This document shows, one piece after another, positions 9,182-18,763 of a DNA stretch of 64,000 nucleotides (within the stretch, counting starts at the first letter, position 1; each line of letters begins with the position of its first letter). The position numbers were made by a program, and so were the translations under genes. The stretch is from Variovorax atrisoli 110B (lineage in GTDB: Bacteria; Pseudomonadota; Gammaproteobacteria; Burkholderiales; Burkholderiaceae_C), in NCBI RefSeq assembly GCF_000382045.1, contig NZ_KB907450.1, positions 434,001-498,000 of the forward strand, in the 5' to 3' direction. A model generated the notes under the pieces. That model was not told the DNA's origin and searched no databases. It saw nothing but the letters and a program-made list of their open reading frames with translations.

Positions 9182-11398
9182 TCAGGGCAGCTTGTCGCCG
9201 AACAGGCTGTCGTTGGTCAGCGGCCACCCGACTTCCGGTGCGTAGCGCACCGTCCAGTTCGCCGGGTTCTTCACGCGCGCCGCGAAGGCTGCCAGGTCCG
9301 AGCGATCGAGTGAACCCGTGTAGATCGCGTTGGTCTGGTTGGCGGGGCTCACCGTGAAGCTGAAGGCGGTGCCTGCGGTCGTGACGGCGTCGGGAATGGT
9401 GCCTGCGGTGCCGCCCAGCGTGATCGTCGCGAGGTAGTCGCCGACGGCGGTGATCTGTCCCGCTACGCCGTCGCCCAGTCCGGCGATGGTGCCGCCCGCG
9501 ATGGCATAGACGGTTTCCGACTTGCCGATGCCGCCCGGCGAACCGAGCGTGAAGCCCTTGTCCGCGATCGGATTGCCCGTCACGTCGGTCTGGATCGTCA
9601 AGATGGTGCCTGCCGGCAGGTTGCGGTCGGCGGTCCAGAAGAAGGCGGTCTCGTTGGTGATGCCGGAGAACTCGTTGGTGCCCGACTTGCGGTCGCGGTC
9701 GGTGAAGAGCACCTTCGTGCCGCCGTTGACCGCCTTCAGCAGCACGAAGGCGTAGGCGTCGGGCGCCTCGGCGTTGGCCGCCATGAAGAGCAGGTCGCCG
9801 GTGGCGAGCGTGGTGGCGCCGGCGGTGGTGGTGAAGCTCAGCGTCGTCGCGTCGCCGATCCCGGGGAAGGCGTTGCCTGCGGGATCGGTGATGGCGTTGC
9901 CGTCGATCGTGACGTAGTAACCGCTGCTTGCCGACAGCAGTGCGGTCGGCACCAGCTTCAGCTTGTTGAAGGCCACCTGCAGGCGTGCGGCGGGGCTGTT
10001 GGCGTTGAAGGTCTCGACCACGCTGCCATCGGCCTTGTGCAGCACGATGCTGCCCGAGCCCAGGCGCACGGCTTCGTTGAACGTCAGCGTGAGCGATGCA
10101 TCGAGGTTCACGCCGACGAGGCCCGCCAGTGATGCCTTCTTCAGCTTCGGCGCTGTGGTGTCGACCAGGGGCGTACCCAGGCGGACCACGAGGCCGTCGA
10201 ATTTCTGGTCGGCGGGCGGCAGGTCCTTCGAGGCGATCTTGCCGTCCCACTTGGTATCTCCGTTGTCCAGCAGCAGCTGGACCACCGTGCCGGCCTTCAC
10301 GGGGCCCGGCACCTCCACGACGGACTCGAAGCTACCGCCGGTTTTCTTCGACAGGGAATCGAGGTCGTTCGACAGCTCGACCGGTGCGCTGCCAGGGTTG
10401 CCGTTCCACGCGAACAGCGCGAAGTTGCGGTCCACGTCCGGGCTCGCCGGGCCTGCCGGGCCGGCGACGATCAGGTAGTTGCCATCGGTGCCCTTGTCGA
10501 TCGAGCGGATGCCGCGGCCGCCCAGTTCGAGCTCGATGGGCGTACCGAAGGCGGCCTGGGTGGCGGTGCCGGCGACCAGCGCCGCGTAGTTCTGCAGCGG
10601 CACGATCAGCGCCTTGGAGCGTACGGCGGCGCCCGTCTGCGGCGCGCGAAAGCCCAGCCATAGTGCGGTGTCGCCCGGCGAACTGGTCATGCCCTCGATG
10701 GAGAAGCCGTCGACCCGCTCAGGCGCGATGCCGGCCCCTGCCGATACGGCAAAGCCGAAGTGGTTGGCGCCGAGGCCGTGCGCATTGCCGGAATCCCACG
10801 CGATGAGCTGCGCTTCGAGCAGCGCGAACTGGCCGACATAGTCGAACGCGGTGGCCGCGCCGGTGCCGCTGACCTTGACGGCGAACAGGTGCGAGCGGTC
10901 GGAGACGGCGTCCGCGCCGTCCTTCTTGTTGCTGTTGGAGCCGGTGAGGTACAGCGTGTCGCCGATGCGCGTCCCGGCCTCGAGGTCGAGTTCCTTGGTG
11001 AGCTTGGGGCCGTCGAGCTTGTAGCTCCATTCCTTCACCGCCGCGCCGCCGGCGCGCGGGTAGACGCGCAGCACGTTGGCTTCATCGTCCGCGACGATCA
11101 TGAAGTTGTCGGGCAGCGCGATGGCGGTCGATGCGTCGGACGAGCCTTCGGTGGTGCCCGCATTGGGCGTGAACCGCGCCTCGGAGACGAACTGGCCGGG
11201 CTCGGAGGGCGTGGCCGGCGGCTGCGCGGGTTGCTGTGCGGGAGGCTGGGCAGCGGGCGGCGCCGAGCTGACTGGCGGAAAGATCCCGCCGAGCCCTGAG
11301 TCTCCACCGCCGCCTCCGCAGGCGCCAAGGGCCAGCGCGAGGGCGCCGGCGAGGATCAGGGGCTTGAAGGGAATGCGAAGCTGGGGGAGGGAGTTCAT
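9182..11398 (-). CDS. Large surface lipoprotein with DUF3616-like and Ig-like domains
   Basis: This is a predicted lipoprotein of 738 residues. The signal peptide ends in the lipobox LGAC, lipidated at Cys27, followed by a Gly-rich and then a Pro/Ala-rich linker. Residues about 70-390 resemble DUF3616 beta-propeller-like proteins (NFMIVADDEANVLRVYPR). A bacterial Ig-like domain follows (DTTAPKLKKASLAG up to TLSFTT). The last 200 residues begin TGDLLFMAANAEAPDAYAFV, a repeat-type domain seen in secreted proteins. A TTG at 11410 in frame is possible, but the ATG at 11398 gives the better signal peptide; no clear ribosome site is visible for either. The role is unknown, probably at the outer membrane. 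Confidence 0.8.
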   Translation of the reverse strand: MNSLPQLRIPFKPLILAGALALALGACGGGGGDSGLGGIFPPVSSAPPAAQPPAQQPAQPPATPSEPGQFVSEARFTPNAGTTEGSSDASTAIALPDNFMIVADDEANVLRVYPRAGGAAVKEWSYKLDGPKLTKELDLEAGTRIGDTLYLTGSNSNKKDGADAVSDRSHLFAVKVSGTGAATAFDYVGQFALLEAQLIAWDSGNAHGLGANHFGFAVSAGAGIAPERVDGFSIEGMTSSPGDTALWLGFRAPQTGAAVRSKALIVPLQNYAALVAGTATQAAFGTPIELELGGRGIRSIDKGTDGNYLIVAGPAGPASPDVDRNFALFAWNGNPGSAPVELSNDLDSLSKKTGGSFESVVEVPGPVKAGTVVQLLLDNGDTKWDGKIASKDLPPADQKFDGLVVRLGTPLVDTTAPKLKKASLAGLVGVNLDASLTLTFNEAVRLGSGSIVLHKADGSVVETFNANSPAARLQVAFNKLKLVPTALLSASSGYYVTIDGNAITDPAGNAFPGIGDATTLSFTTTAGATTLATGDLLFMAANAEAPDAYAFVLLKAVNGGTKVLFTDRDRKSGTNEFSGITNETAFFWTADRNLPAGTILTIQTDVTGNPIADKGFTLGSPGGIGKSETVYAIAGGTIAGLGDGVAGQITAVGDYLATITLGGTAGTIPDAVTTAGTAFSFTVSPANQTNAIYTGSLDRSDLAAFAARVKNPANWTVRYAPEVGWPLTNDSLFGDKLP

Positions 11399-11488
11399 TG
11401 TGCGCGGCAATACTTTTTGACAAACCGCGCATGCTGGTGCTTCTGTGTGACGGCCCGGTGAAAAAGCGGGCCCTGGATCAGCCTCCCG

Positions 11489-12286
11489 TCAGGGAATCTG
11501 CTGCTGGAGCGACTTCGGCACCTTGAAGCGCTCGCCGTCGTAGCGCAGCGTGACGGTGTTGAACTTCGGGGGCAGGGCCTTCTCGATGCAGCCCTGGTCT
11601 TCCTGCTCCTGCGCGCGGCTTTGCAGCAAGGTGCGAGACAGCTGCAGGTCGGCGAAGCCGTTGCTGCTGCCCTTGCCGACCGAGAGCATGGTGCGCAGCT
11701 TCTCGAAGTGGCCGGTGCAGGTGGAGTCCCAGCCGCCATGGTCGTGGTCGAGCTCGATCTCCTGCAGCACCTGGCGCAGCTGTTTGCCGTGATGCACGTA
11801 CAGCCGCACCGTCTCGCTCGCCAGCGGGCTGCCGGGCCCGTTGCTGCCCTTGTAGCGCACGCGCAGCCCGAAGGCGCGCGCCTCGGGCGAGAGCACGTAC
11901 CGCGAGGTGTCGATGCGGATGTCCTGGATGGAGGTGGTGGCGTCCTCGTCGAGCGCCTCGGGCTGCACGAGCCGGCCGATGACGGTGTCGCGCTCGGTGT
12001 TGCCGTTGTCGGGGCGCTGGATCAGCAGGATCTCGAGGTCGAAGACCTTGGCGCCGCGGTCGGTGGTTTCGCGCGGCATCGGCAGCACGACGATGCTGCG
12101 CCCCGGAAAGGCCGGCCACACCTTGCAGGCTGCGAGCCGCTCGTCGAGCTGGCGTTTGGGGTGCAGCTTGGCATGCATGCGCTCGGCAAGGCCGCTCTCG
12201 CAGGCCGCATGGCTCACTCCGGCGACCGAGAGGCCCAGGAGGAAGAAGGCCCACAGGGCGGCGCGGCGCGGAAGCGGCAGGCGCAT
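11489..12286 (-). CDS. Exported protein of unknown function
   Basis: This is a 265-residue protein with a signal peptide (residues 1-27, ending VSHA, then ACES). The mature part contains paired cysteines (ACES, LAACK, STCTGHF, DQGCIEK), fitting disulfides in the periplasm. No family is recognised. The ATG at 12284-12286 lies 8 bases after the murI stop and gives a better signal peptide than the longer reading from 12328, so the two genes probably share a transcript. The next gene downstream is the lipoprotein, 91 bases away. Confidence 0.72.
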   Translation of the reverse strand: MRLPLPRRAALWAFFLLGLSVAGVSHAACESGLAERMHAKLHPKRQLDERLAACKVWPAFPGRSIVVLPMPRETTDRGAKVFDLEILLIQRPDNGNTERDTVIGRLVQPEALDEDATTSIQDIRIDTSRYVLSPEARAFGLRVRYKGSNGPGSPLASETVRLYVHHGKQLRQVLQEIELDHDHGGWDSTCTGHFEKLRTMLSVGKGSSNGFADLQLSRTLLQSRAQEQEDQGCIEKALPPKFNTVTLRYDGERFKVPKSLQQQIP

Positions 12287-12294
12287 GGCTCGGT

Positions 12295-13098
12295 TCAGGC
12301 CGTGGCGGCTGCGGAAAGCCCGAGCCACCTGGCAGCCGCGGCTTCGAGCACCGCGACGTCGCCGCTGCTCTGCAGCAGCAGGCTCCCGACGGCGCCGGTT
12401 GCTTCGGTGGCGTCGGCAAGCCGGCCCGCCGATGCGAGCAGGCGCCGCGTCTGCTGCGCAACCGGCACGCCGGTGTCGATGAAGCGCAGTGTGGCCGGCG
12501 CATGCTTGGCCAGCTCGTCCTTCACCAGCGGATAGTGGGTGCAGCCGAGCACCACCGTGTCGACTTCGCCGGGGCCGTCGCCGAAAGGGCCGGCCTCGGC
12601 CATGTAGCGCTCGGCCAGCGCCGCGATGCCGGCCGAGTCGAAGCCTTCGATGGCCTTCACCAACCCGTCGCAGGGTACGGGCCGCACGTCGGCCGATCCC
12701 GCGAAGGAGGCGCGCAGGGTTGCGTACTTCGCACTGGCCAGCGTGCCGCGCGTGGCAAGCACCGAGACGTGCCCGGTGCGGCTTGCCGCCACCGCGGGCT
12801 TGAGGCCGGGTTCCAGCCCGACGATCGGCAGGTCGGGATGGTCTGCCCGCAGCAGGTGGATGGCGGCGGTGGTGGCCGTGTTGCAGGCCACCACCAGCGC
12901 CTTGACCCCGTGCTCGCGCAGCAGGTGTTCGACCACCGCGCGCGAGCGTTCGATCACGTAGGCGTCTCCACGCTCGCCGTAGGGCGCATAGGCCGTGTCG
13001 GCGAAGTAGACGAAGTGCTCGTGCGGGAGTTCGGCCCTCAGCGCGGCCAGCACGCTGAGCCCGCCGACCCCGCTGTCGAAGACGCCTACCGGGCTCAA
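12295..13098 (-). CDS. murI: Glutamate racemase
   Basis: It converts L-glutamate to D-glutamate for peptidoglycan. The product has 267 residues. Asp8 lies in GVFDSGVGGLSV, and the two catalytic cysteines are Cys72 (VACNTAT) and Cys186 (LGCTHYP). The start is a TTG at 13096-13098, one base after the fumarase stop (TGA-G-TTG). The residues just after it match the usual N-terminus of MurI, so TTG is accepted. The close junction suggests translational coupling to the fumarase gene. Confidence 0.94.
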   Translation of the reverse strand: MSPVGVFDSGVGGLSVLAALRAELPHEHFVYFADTAYAPYGERGDAYVIERSRAVVEHLLREHGVKALVVACNTATTAAIHLLRADHPDLPIVGLEPGLKPAVAASRTGHVSVLATRGTLASAKYATLRASFAGSADVRPVPCDGLVKAIEGFDSAGIAALAERYMAEAGPFGDGPGEVDTVVLGCTHYPLVKDELAKHAPATLRFIDTGVPVAQQTRRLLASAGRLADATEATGAVGSLLLQSSGDVAVLEAAAARWLGLSAAATA

Positions 13099-13099
13099 C

Positions 13100-14653
13100 T
13101 CAGGCTTCTTCCATCATGATGGTCTTGTACTCGCCCGTGGCGATGCGCTTCTGCCACTCGGCCGGGCCGGTGATGTGCGCGCTGGTGCCGCCGGCGTCGA
13201 CCGCCACCGTCACCGGCATGTCGACCACGTCGAATTCGTAGATGGCTTCCATGCCCAGGTCCTCGAAGCCCACCACCTTGGCGGTCTTGATGGCCTTGCT
13301 GACCAAGTAGGCGGCGCCGCCCACGGCCATGAGGTATGCGCTCTTGTGCTTCTTGATGGCCTCGATGGCGACCGGGCCGCGCTCGGCCTTGCCGATCATG
13401 GCGATCAGGCCGGTCTGCGCCAGCATCATCTCGGTGAAGCCGTCCATGCGGGTGGCGGTGGTGGGGCCGGCGGGGCCGACGGCCTCGTCGCCCACCGGGT
13501 CGACCGGGCCGACGTAGTAGATGACGCGGTTGGTGAAATCGACCGGCAGCTTCTCGCCCTTGGCCAGCATGCCCTGGATGCGCTTGTGTGCGGCGTCGCG
13601 GCCGGTGAGCATCTTGCCGTTGAGCAGGAGCGTGTCGCCGGGCTTCCAGCTCGCCACTTCAGCGGGCGTGAGCTTGTCGAGGTCGACGCGCTTGCTCTTC
13701 TTCTCGTCGGGGGCCCAGTTCACCTCGGGCCACAGGTCGAGAGAGGGCGCCTCGAGGTAGACCGGACCGCTGCCGTCCATCACGAAGTGCGCGTGGCGCG
13801 TGGCCGCGCAGTTGGGGATCATCGCCACGGGCTTGCTCGCCGCATGCGTGGGGTACATCTGGATCTTGACGTCCAGCACGGTGGCCAGGCCGCCCAGGCC
13901 CTGCGCGCCGATGCCCAGGGCGTTGACCTTCTCGTACAGCTCGACGCGCAGCGCCTCGACCTTGCTCAGCTCTGCGCCGGAATTCTTCTTGGCCAGCAGC
14001 TCGTGCATGTCGAGGTCGTCCATCAGGCTTTCCTTGGCCATCAGCGCGGCCTTCTCGGCCGTGCCGCCGATGCCGATGCCCAGCATGCCCGGCGGGCACC
14101 AGCCGGCGCCCATGGTGGGCACGGTCTTGAGCACCCAGTCGACCACGCTGTCGCCGGGGTTGAGCATGACCAGCTTGCTCTTGTTCTCGCTGCCGCCGCC
14201 CTTGGCGGCCACGGTGACCTCAAGTTTGTCGCCCGGAACGATCTCCGTGAAGATCACTGCGGGCGTGTTGTCCTTGGTGTTCTTGCGGTCGAACTGCGGA
14301 TCGGCCACGACCGAGGCGCGCAGCGTGTTGTCGGGGTGGTTGTAGCCGCGGCGCACGCCTTCGTTGATGGCGTCGTCCAGGCTGCCGGTGAAGCCGCCCC
14401 AGCGCACGTCCATGCCCACCTTGAGGAACACGTTGACGATGCCGGTGTCCTGGCAGATCGGGCGCTGGCCGGTGGCGCTCATCTTGCTGTTGGTCAGGAT
14501 CTGCGCGATGGCGTCCTTGGCCGCCGGGCTCTGCTCGCGCTCGTAGGCGCGGGCCAGGTGGGCGATGTAGTCGGCGGGGTGGTAGTAGCTGATGTACTGC
14601 AGCGCGGCGCTGATCGATTCGATCAGGTCGGCCTGCTGGATCGTGGTCGTCAT
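13100..14653 (-). CDS. Fumarate hydratase class I (iron-sulfur)
   Basis: This is an oxygen-sensitive 4Fe-4S fumarase of the FumA/FumB fused type, 517 residues, interconverting fumarate and L-malate in the TCA cycle. The likely cluster ligands are Cys67 (RPICQDTG), Cys186 (GAGWCPPG) and Cys282 (IPNCAATRH). The N-terminal alpha-like and C-terminal beta-like parts are joined as in FumA. A second fumarase of the unrelated class II type is 4 kb away at 18764. Having both is common, with class II serving under oxidative stress or iron shortage. Confidence 0.94.
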   Translation of the reverse strand: MTTTIQQADLIESISAALQYISYYHPADYIAHLARAYEREQSPAAKDAIAQILTNSKMSATGQRPICQDTGIVNVFLKVGMDVRWGGFTGSLDDAINEGVRRGYNHPDNTLRASVVADPQFDRKNTKDNTPAVIFTEIVPGDKLEVTVAAKGGGSENKSKLVMLNPGDSVVDWVLKTVPTMGAGWCPPGMLGIGIGGTAEKAALMAKESLMDDLDMHELLAKKNSGAELSKVEALRVELYEKVNALGIGAQGLGGLATVLDVKIQMYPTHAASKPVAMIPNCAATRHAHFVMDGSGPVYLEAPSLDLWPEVNWAPDEKKSKRVDLDKLTPAEVASWKPGDTLLLNGKMLTGRDAAHKRIQGMLAKGEKLPVDFTNRVIYYVGPVDPVGDEAVGPAGPTTATRMDGFTEMMLAQTGLIAMIGKAERGPVAIEAIKKHKSAYLMAVGGAAYLVSKAIKTAKVVGFEDLGMEAIYEFDVVDMPVTVAVDAGGTSAHITGPAEWQKRIATGEYKTIMMEEA

Positions 14654-14745
14654 GGTGGGGGCTTTGTAGGAGTGTGGAAACGCCCCCCGATTATCTCAGC
14701 CGCGGCGCCTGCCCCGTCTGAGCCCACCCGTGCTGCCCGTCCCGC

Positions 14746-15768
14746 CTACCTTGCCGCGGCACGGGCCTGCTCGACCCAGCCGTCGAACAGCTCCTGGTGC
14801 GCCCGGATCCATCCGTCGGCATGGCGCTCCACGTCCTGCTGCGTGTTGGCGCCCTGGCTCATGCGCAGGTTCTGGGCGTTGATGTCGCCGATCGGCAGCT
14901 TCATCACCTCGAAGAGCTTCGCCGCGGCGGGGTTCTTCTCGATGAAGGCCCGGTTGGCGACGATCTGCTCGTCGTTGGCCTGGAATCCGTAGTTCCGGCC
15001 GTTGGGCAGCTGCGTGTCGACGTTGCCGCCGTCGCCTTGCGACGACGAGAAGGGCACCTGCAGCCACACCACGTCCTTGCCGGGGCGCAGCACGGCGCTG
15101 ACCCAGTACGGCGTCCACGTGTAGTACAGCACCGGCTTGTCCTGCTTGAATCGCGCGATGGTGTCGGCCATCAGCGCGGCGTAGCTGCCTTGCCGGTGGC
15201 TGATGGTGTCGCGCAGCTGGTAGGCCGTCAGGTGGCTCTCGATGGCCAGCTCGCATCCCCAGCCCGGGTTGCAGCCCGTGAGGTCGGCCTTGCCGTCGCC
15301 GTCCGTGTCGAACAGCTTCGCGATGGCAGGGTCCTTCAGCTGCGCGATGTTGGTGATGCCGTACTGCTCGGCCGTCTTGCGGTCGATCAGGTAGCCCTGG
15401 ACCGCGCCTGCGGAATACACGCCCTTGCGCCACAGCTTGGCGTCGCCGCCGCTGTTCTTGTAGAAGTCTGCGTGCAGCAGGCTCCAGTGGTTGGCCATGA
15501 AGGTGGCGTCGCCGTTGGCGATGGCCAGGTGCTCGGTGGCGGGCTCCAGGTCCTTCATGGGCTCGACCTTGTAGCCGAGCTTCTCCAGGCCGCGCATCAC
15601 CAGCAGCGTCTGGAAGGCTTCTTCCGCAAGCGAGCTCTTCAGCGGCTGCACGGTGGCGCCCTTGCCGGGCAGGTCGTTGGAGGCCTGGGCGGCCGCGCCC
15701 GAGGCCATGAAGGCTAGGGCGAGCAGGCCGCGGGCGATGAGTCCGGTCTTGTTGCCGACGAAGTTCAT
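14746..15768 (-). CDS. proX: ProX-type glycine betaine/proline binding protein
   Basis: This is the periplasmic receptor of a ProU-type osmoprotectant ABC transporter, 340 residues. The signal peptide is about 1-27 ([10 protein letters not shown]). Aromatic residues able to cage a quaternary ammonium ion are present ([23 protein letters not shown]). [10 protein letters not shown] loop resembles the calcium-binding-like loop in ProX relatives. The ATG at 15766-15768 has GGAGG 10 bases upstream. An earlier ATG overlapping the permease stop (15789) is less likely. It is last in proV-proW-proX. Confidence 0.92.
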   Translation of the reverse strand: MNFVGNKTGLIARGLLALAFMASGAAAQASNDLPGKGATVQPLKSSLAEEAFQTLLVMRGLEKLGYKVEPMKDLEPATEHLAIANGDATFMANHWSLLHADFYKNSGGDAKLWRKGVYSAGAVQGYLIDRKTAEQYGITNIAQLKDPAIAKLFDTDGDGKADLTGCNPGWGCELAIESHLTAYQLRDTISHRQGSYAALMADTIARFKQDKPVLYYTWTPYWVSAVLRPGKDVVWLQVPFSSSQGDGGNVDTQLPNGRNYGFQANDEQIVANRAFIEKNPAAAKLFEVMKLPIGDINAQNLRMSQGANTQQDVERHADGWIRAHQELFDGWVEQARAAAR

Positions 15769-15785
15769 GTGGCGGGTTCCTCCGT

Positions 15786-16964
15786 TCATAGCACCTGGGC
15801 GGAAAGGGCGGGCGCGGGCTCGGCGTCGGTACGCGACGGCGCCACGGCACGCTGCAGCAGGCGAAGCGCGAAACCCACCGGCCCGGTGTGCCACCAGCGG
15901 CGTCCGCCGCCGCGGCGCGACTTGCCCATGGCCTGCGTCAGGCGGTCCAGCGAGATCGCCAGCAGCACGATGCCCAGGCCGCCCACGGTGGCCAGGCCCA
16001 TGTCGAGCCGGCCGATGCCGCGCAGCACCATCTGGCCGAGGCCGCCCACCGCGATCATCGAAGCGATGACCACCATCGACAGCGACAGCATCAGCGCCTG
16101 GTTGATGCCCGCCATGATCGACGGCATGGCCAGCGGCAGCTGCACCTTCACCAGCATCTGCCAGGGCGAGGCGCCGTAGGCGCGCGCGGCCTCGATCAGG
16201 TCGGGGCGCACCTGGCGCAGGCCGAGGTTGGTCAGGCGCACCAGCGGCGCCAGCGCGAAGACGATGGTCACGATCACGCCCGGCACGTTGCCGATGCCGA
16301 ACAGCATCACCACTGGCACCAGGTACACGAAGGCCGGCGTGGTCTGCATCGCGTCGAGCACCGGGCGCATCACGCGCTGGGCCCGGTCGCTGCTGGCCAG
16401 CAGCACGCCCAGCGGCAGGCCGACGGCCATGCAGAACACCAGCGAGGTCAGCACCAGGGACAGCGTCACCATCGCCTCGGGCCAGATGCCCAGCATGGCC
16501 ACCAGCAGCAGCGCCACCGTGGTGCCGATCGCCAGCGCGCGGCCAGCGAACTGCCAGGCCAGCAGGCCGATGAGCGCAATCATCGCCAGCGTGGGCAGGC
16601 CGGTGAGCAGGCCCTGGATCCAGTTCAGCGTGCCGTCGATGGGCAGGCGCACGGTCTGGAAGAAGGGGCGGAAGTGCTCGACCACCCAGCCCAGGCCGCT
16701 GTTGATCCAGGATTCGACGGGCAGCGAGCCGTCCCACAGGCGGTGCAGCTGCAGGCCGCCGGCGGCATCCGCGTGGCCGGCGAGTTGATGGGCGCCATCG
16801 AGCGGCGCGGGGGCGTCGAGCCAGGCGCTGGTCGCGGAGGTGTCGGGCGCGGCCGACAGCGCTTCCCACGGGTCGACAGGCATCGGCGCAGGCGAGGGCG
16901 TCGCGAGCGCGGTCGATGCGTCGTTCAGCGGTGCGAGTTCGGAAGACAGTACGGTGTCGTTCAT
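15786..16964 (-). CDS. proW: ProW-type osmoprotectant ABC permease
   Basis: This inner-membrane permease has 392 residues. A soluble N-terminal extension of about 100 residues, rich in Ala/Pro/Asp, precedes the membrane domain, as in ProW of enteric bacteria. The binding-protein-dependent transport signature is [20 protein letters not shown] (about 258-277), the coupling helix that contacts ProV. At least six membrane helices can be read from about residue 125 on. It starts 22 bases after proV on the same strand. Confidence 0.92.
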   Translation of the reverse strand: MNDTVLSSELAPLNDASTALATPSPAPMPVDPWEALSAAPDTSATSAWLDAPAPLDGAHQLAGHADAAGGLQLHRLWDGSLPVESWINSGLGWVVEHFRPFFQTVRLPIDGTLNWIQGLLTGLPTLAMIALIGLLAWQFAGRALAIGTTVALLLVAMLGIWPEAMVTLSLVLTSLVFCMAVGLPLGVLLASSDRAQRVMRPVLDAMQTTPAFVYLVPVVMLFGIGNVPGVIVTIVFALAPLVRLTNLGLRQVRPDLIEAARAYGASPWQMLVKVQLPLAMPSIMAGINQALMLSLSMVVIASMIAVGGLGQMVLRGIGRLDMGLATVGGLGIVLLAISLDRLTQAMGKSRRGGGRRWWHTGPVGFALRLLQRAVAPSRTDAEPAPALSAQVL

Positions 16965-16986
16965 CTGATGTGTCCTTCGAGTTCGT

Positions 16987-18252
16987 TCAGGCCGCGTTGG
17001 CGGCGTCGGCGATGGCGGCCACGGGTTGCTGCGGCTGGTGCGCCGGGTCGATGGGCGGCGTGTCGCGGTCCAGGAACTTCAGCAGCGTCGTCTTGCTGAT
17101 CGCGCCGCAGAAGCGGCCGTCGGCCGCCACCACCGGCATTGCGCACGGCACCTGGGCCACCTGGCCGAAGAGTCCCGCCACGGGCGCATCGGCGTCGATC
17201 GTGCCGAGGTCGTTCAGGAACGCGTGGCGCAGCCCCAGCGGACCCGAATGGCCGTCGAGCGCGGCGCGCAGGGTGTCGGCCGACACGGTTCCCAGGTAGC
17301 GCTTGTTCGGGCTGGTCACGTAGGCGAAGTCGCGGTCCTGGTCTTCCAGCTGCTTGAGCGCCGCACGCGCGCCGCGCTCCGGGTGTTCGCTGACCACGGT
17401 GAGCTGCTTGCGCGCGATGTCGCCCGCCTTGAACACCGCCGCTGCGTCCACGCCGCGCACGAAGCTGCGCACGTAGTCGTTGGCGGGGCTGCGCAGGATC
17501 TCGTCGGGCGTGCCGACCTGGATCACCTGGCCGTCCTTCATGATCGCGATCCGGTCGCCGATGCGCATCGCCTCGTCGAGGTCGTGCGAGATGAAGACGA
17601 TCGTGCGGCGCTGCTCTTGCTGCAGGCGCAGCAGCTCCGACTGCATCTCGGTGCGGATGATCGGATCGAGCGCCGAGAAGGCCTCGTCCATCAGCAGGAT
17701 CGATGGGTCGGATGCCAGCGCGCGCGCCAGGCCCACGCGCTGCTGCATGCCGCCCGAGAGCTCGTCGGGATAGCTGTCGCCCCAGCCCGCCAGGCCCACC
17801 TGCGCGAGTGCCTTGTCGGCCTGCGCGAGGCGCTCCTTCTTGCCGGTGCCCGAGAGCTCGAGGCCGAAGGCGGTGTTCTCGCGCACCGTCATGTGCGGCA
17901 TCAGCGCGAACGACTGGAACACCATGCTGATGTCCTTGCGGCGCAGCGCGCGCAGCTTGATGTCGGAATGTTCGTTGATGTCCGCGCCGTCGATCACGAT
18001 GCGGCCCGCGGTCGGCTCGATCAGCCGGTTCAGCAGGCGCACCAGCGTCGACTTGCCCGAGCCCGAGAGGCCCATGATGACGAAGATTTCTCCGGCCTGG
18101 ATCTCGAAGGTGGCGTCGAACACGCCGATCGACTGGCCGGTGCGCGCCAGGATCTCCTTCTTCGAAAGTCCTTGCCGGACCAGCTCCAGGGCTTGTTCGG
18201 GCTCGTCGCCGAACACCTTGAAGACATGGTCGATGAGAATTCCTTTGGCCAT
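16987..18252 (-). CDS. proV: ProV-type osmoprotectant ABC ATPase
   Basis: This is the cytosolic ATPase of the glycine betaine/proline transporter, 421 residues. Walker A is GLSGSGKST (about 61-69), the signature is LSGGMQQRVGLARAL and Walker B is ILLMDEAFSALD. The C-terminal 140 residues fit a CBS-domain pair, which in related transporters senses ionic strength. AAGGAGAG precedes the ATG by 10 bases. It is first in the operon, behind a leader of about 340 bases and a near-consensus promoter at 18602-18630. Confidence 0.94.
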   Translation of the reverse strand: MAKGILIDHVFKVFGDEPEQALELVRQGLSKKEILARTGQSIGVFDATFEIQAGEIFVIMGLSGSGKSTLVRLLNRLIEPTAGRIVIDGADINEHSDIKLRALRRKDISMVFQSFALMPHMTVRENTAFGLELSGTGKKERLAQADKALAQVGLAGWGDSYPDELSGGMQQRVGLARALASDPSILLMDEAFSALDPIIRTEMQSELLRLQQEQRRTIVFISHDLDEAMRIGDRIAIMKDGQVIQVGTPDEILRSPANDYVRSFVRGVDAAAVFKAGDIARKQLTVVSEHPERGARAALKQLEDQDRDFAYVTSPNKRYLGTVSADTLRAALDGHSGPLGLRHAFLNDLGTIDADAPVAGLFGQVAQVPCAMPVVAADGRFCGAISKTTLLKFLDRDTPPIDPAHQPQQPVAAIADAANAA

Positions 18253-18595
18253 AAGTCGGGGCTCTCCTTGGTTGAAGGTTGACTGAGAGTTCGCCGTCCC
18301 GAAGGAACGGCGCAGCCACGCCCCGGCCCGTCAGAAGAAGGGGCGGCCGACAGGCACTGAAGACGACAGGGCGACGAAGCCAGTGCCCGCCGGATGCTTC
18401 ATTCGCAGCGCGACGGGCCTGGTCGAGGGGCGCCGGCTGGAGGAGCGTGACGTGGCAATGGAGCCGGAAAGATCCGGCCGGTTTGCCGGGCAGGGCCCGG
18501 CGGGAGCACCTTGCACCGCGACGGGATTCGGAGATCCGCGAGTAGTGCAGGCTTGACCAGCGGCGTCATCATCATGACTTGCTGGTCGTCAGAAG
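18253..18595 (-). promoter_or_regulatory. Long structured leader of proVWX
   Basis: About 340 bases separate the predicted transcription start from the proV ATG and hold no convincing gene. Read on the minus strand, the region has several stems: GCCGGA/TCCGGC closing AAGA (18463-18478), GGCACTG/CAGTGCC, and a TTCG-loop hairpin CGCCGTTCC-TTCG-GGACGGCG. The final segment contains CTCTC, which is complementary to the GAGAG of the ribosome site AAGGAGAG and could hide it. No known riboswitch consensus is recognised. Confidence 0.5.
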
Positions 18596-18601
18596 ACGTT
18601 G

Positions 18602-18630
18602 ATTATAACTTTTCGACATGATGCGGTCAA
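18602..18630 (-). promoter_or_regulatory. Near-consensus sigma70 promoter for proVWX
   Basis: On the minus strand TTGACC (18625-18630) and TATAAT (18602-18607) are exactly 17 bases apart. The predicted start is near 18595. Confidence 0.85.
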
Positions 18631-18763
18631 GGCGAGCCGCTGGCCGGCGGTGTCGGCGGCGGCGCAATGCCCTCGTCAGATGAGAGCTACTCTCATCGGG
18701 GCGATACTCCGGGTCGCGCCGGCAAGCGGCGCGACCTTTCACGATCCTGCGGAGCTTTTTCTC

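Noticed and set aside
14746..16869. A 707-codon frame fusing proX with the proW region
   Set aside because: It is proX in frame with antisense or shifted proW sequence upstream. The two genes are separate, with overlapping or adjacent starts.
18253..18310. Possible glycine riboswitch before proV, from the CTCTCAG motif after a hairpin
   Set aside because: The 5' GGGAGAG partner and the CCGAAGGGGCAA core are missing, so only a generic structured leader is claimed.
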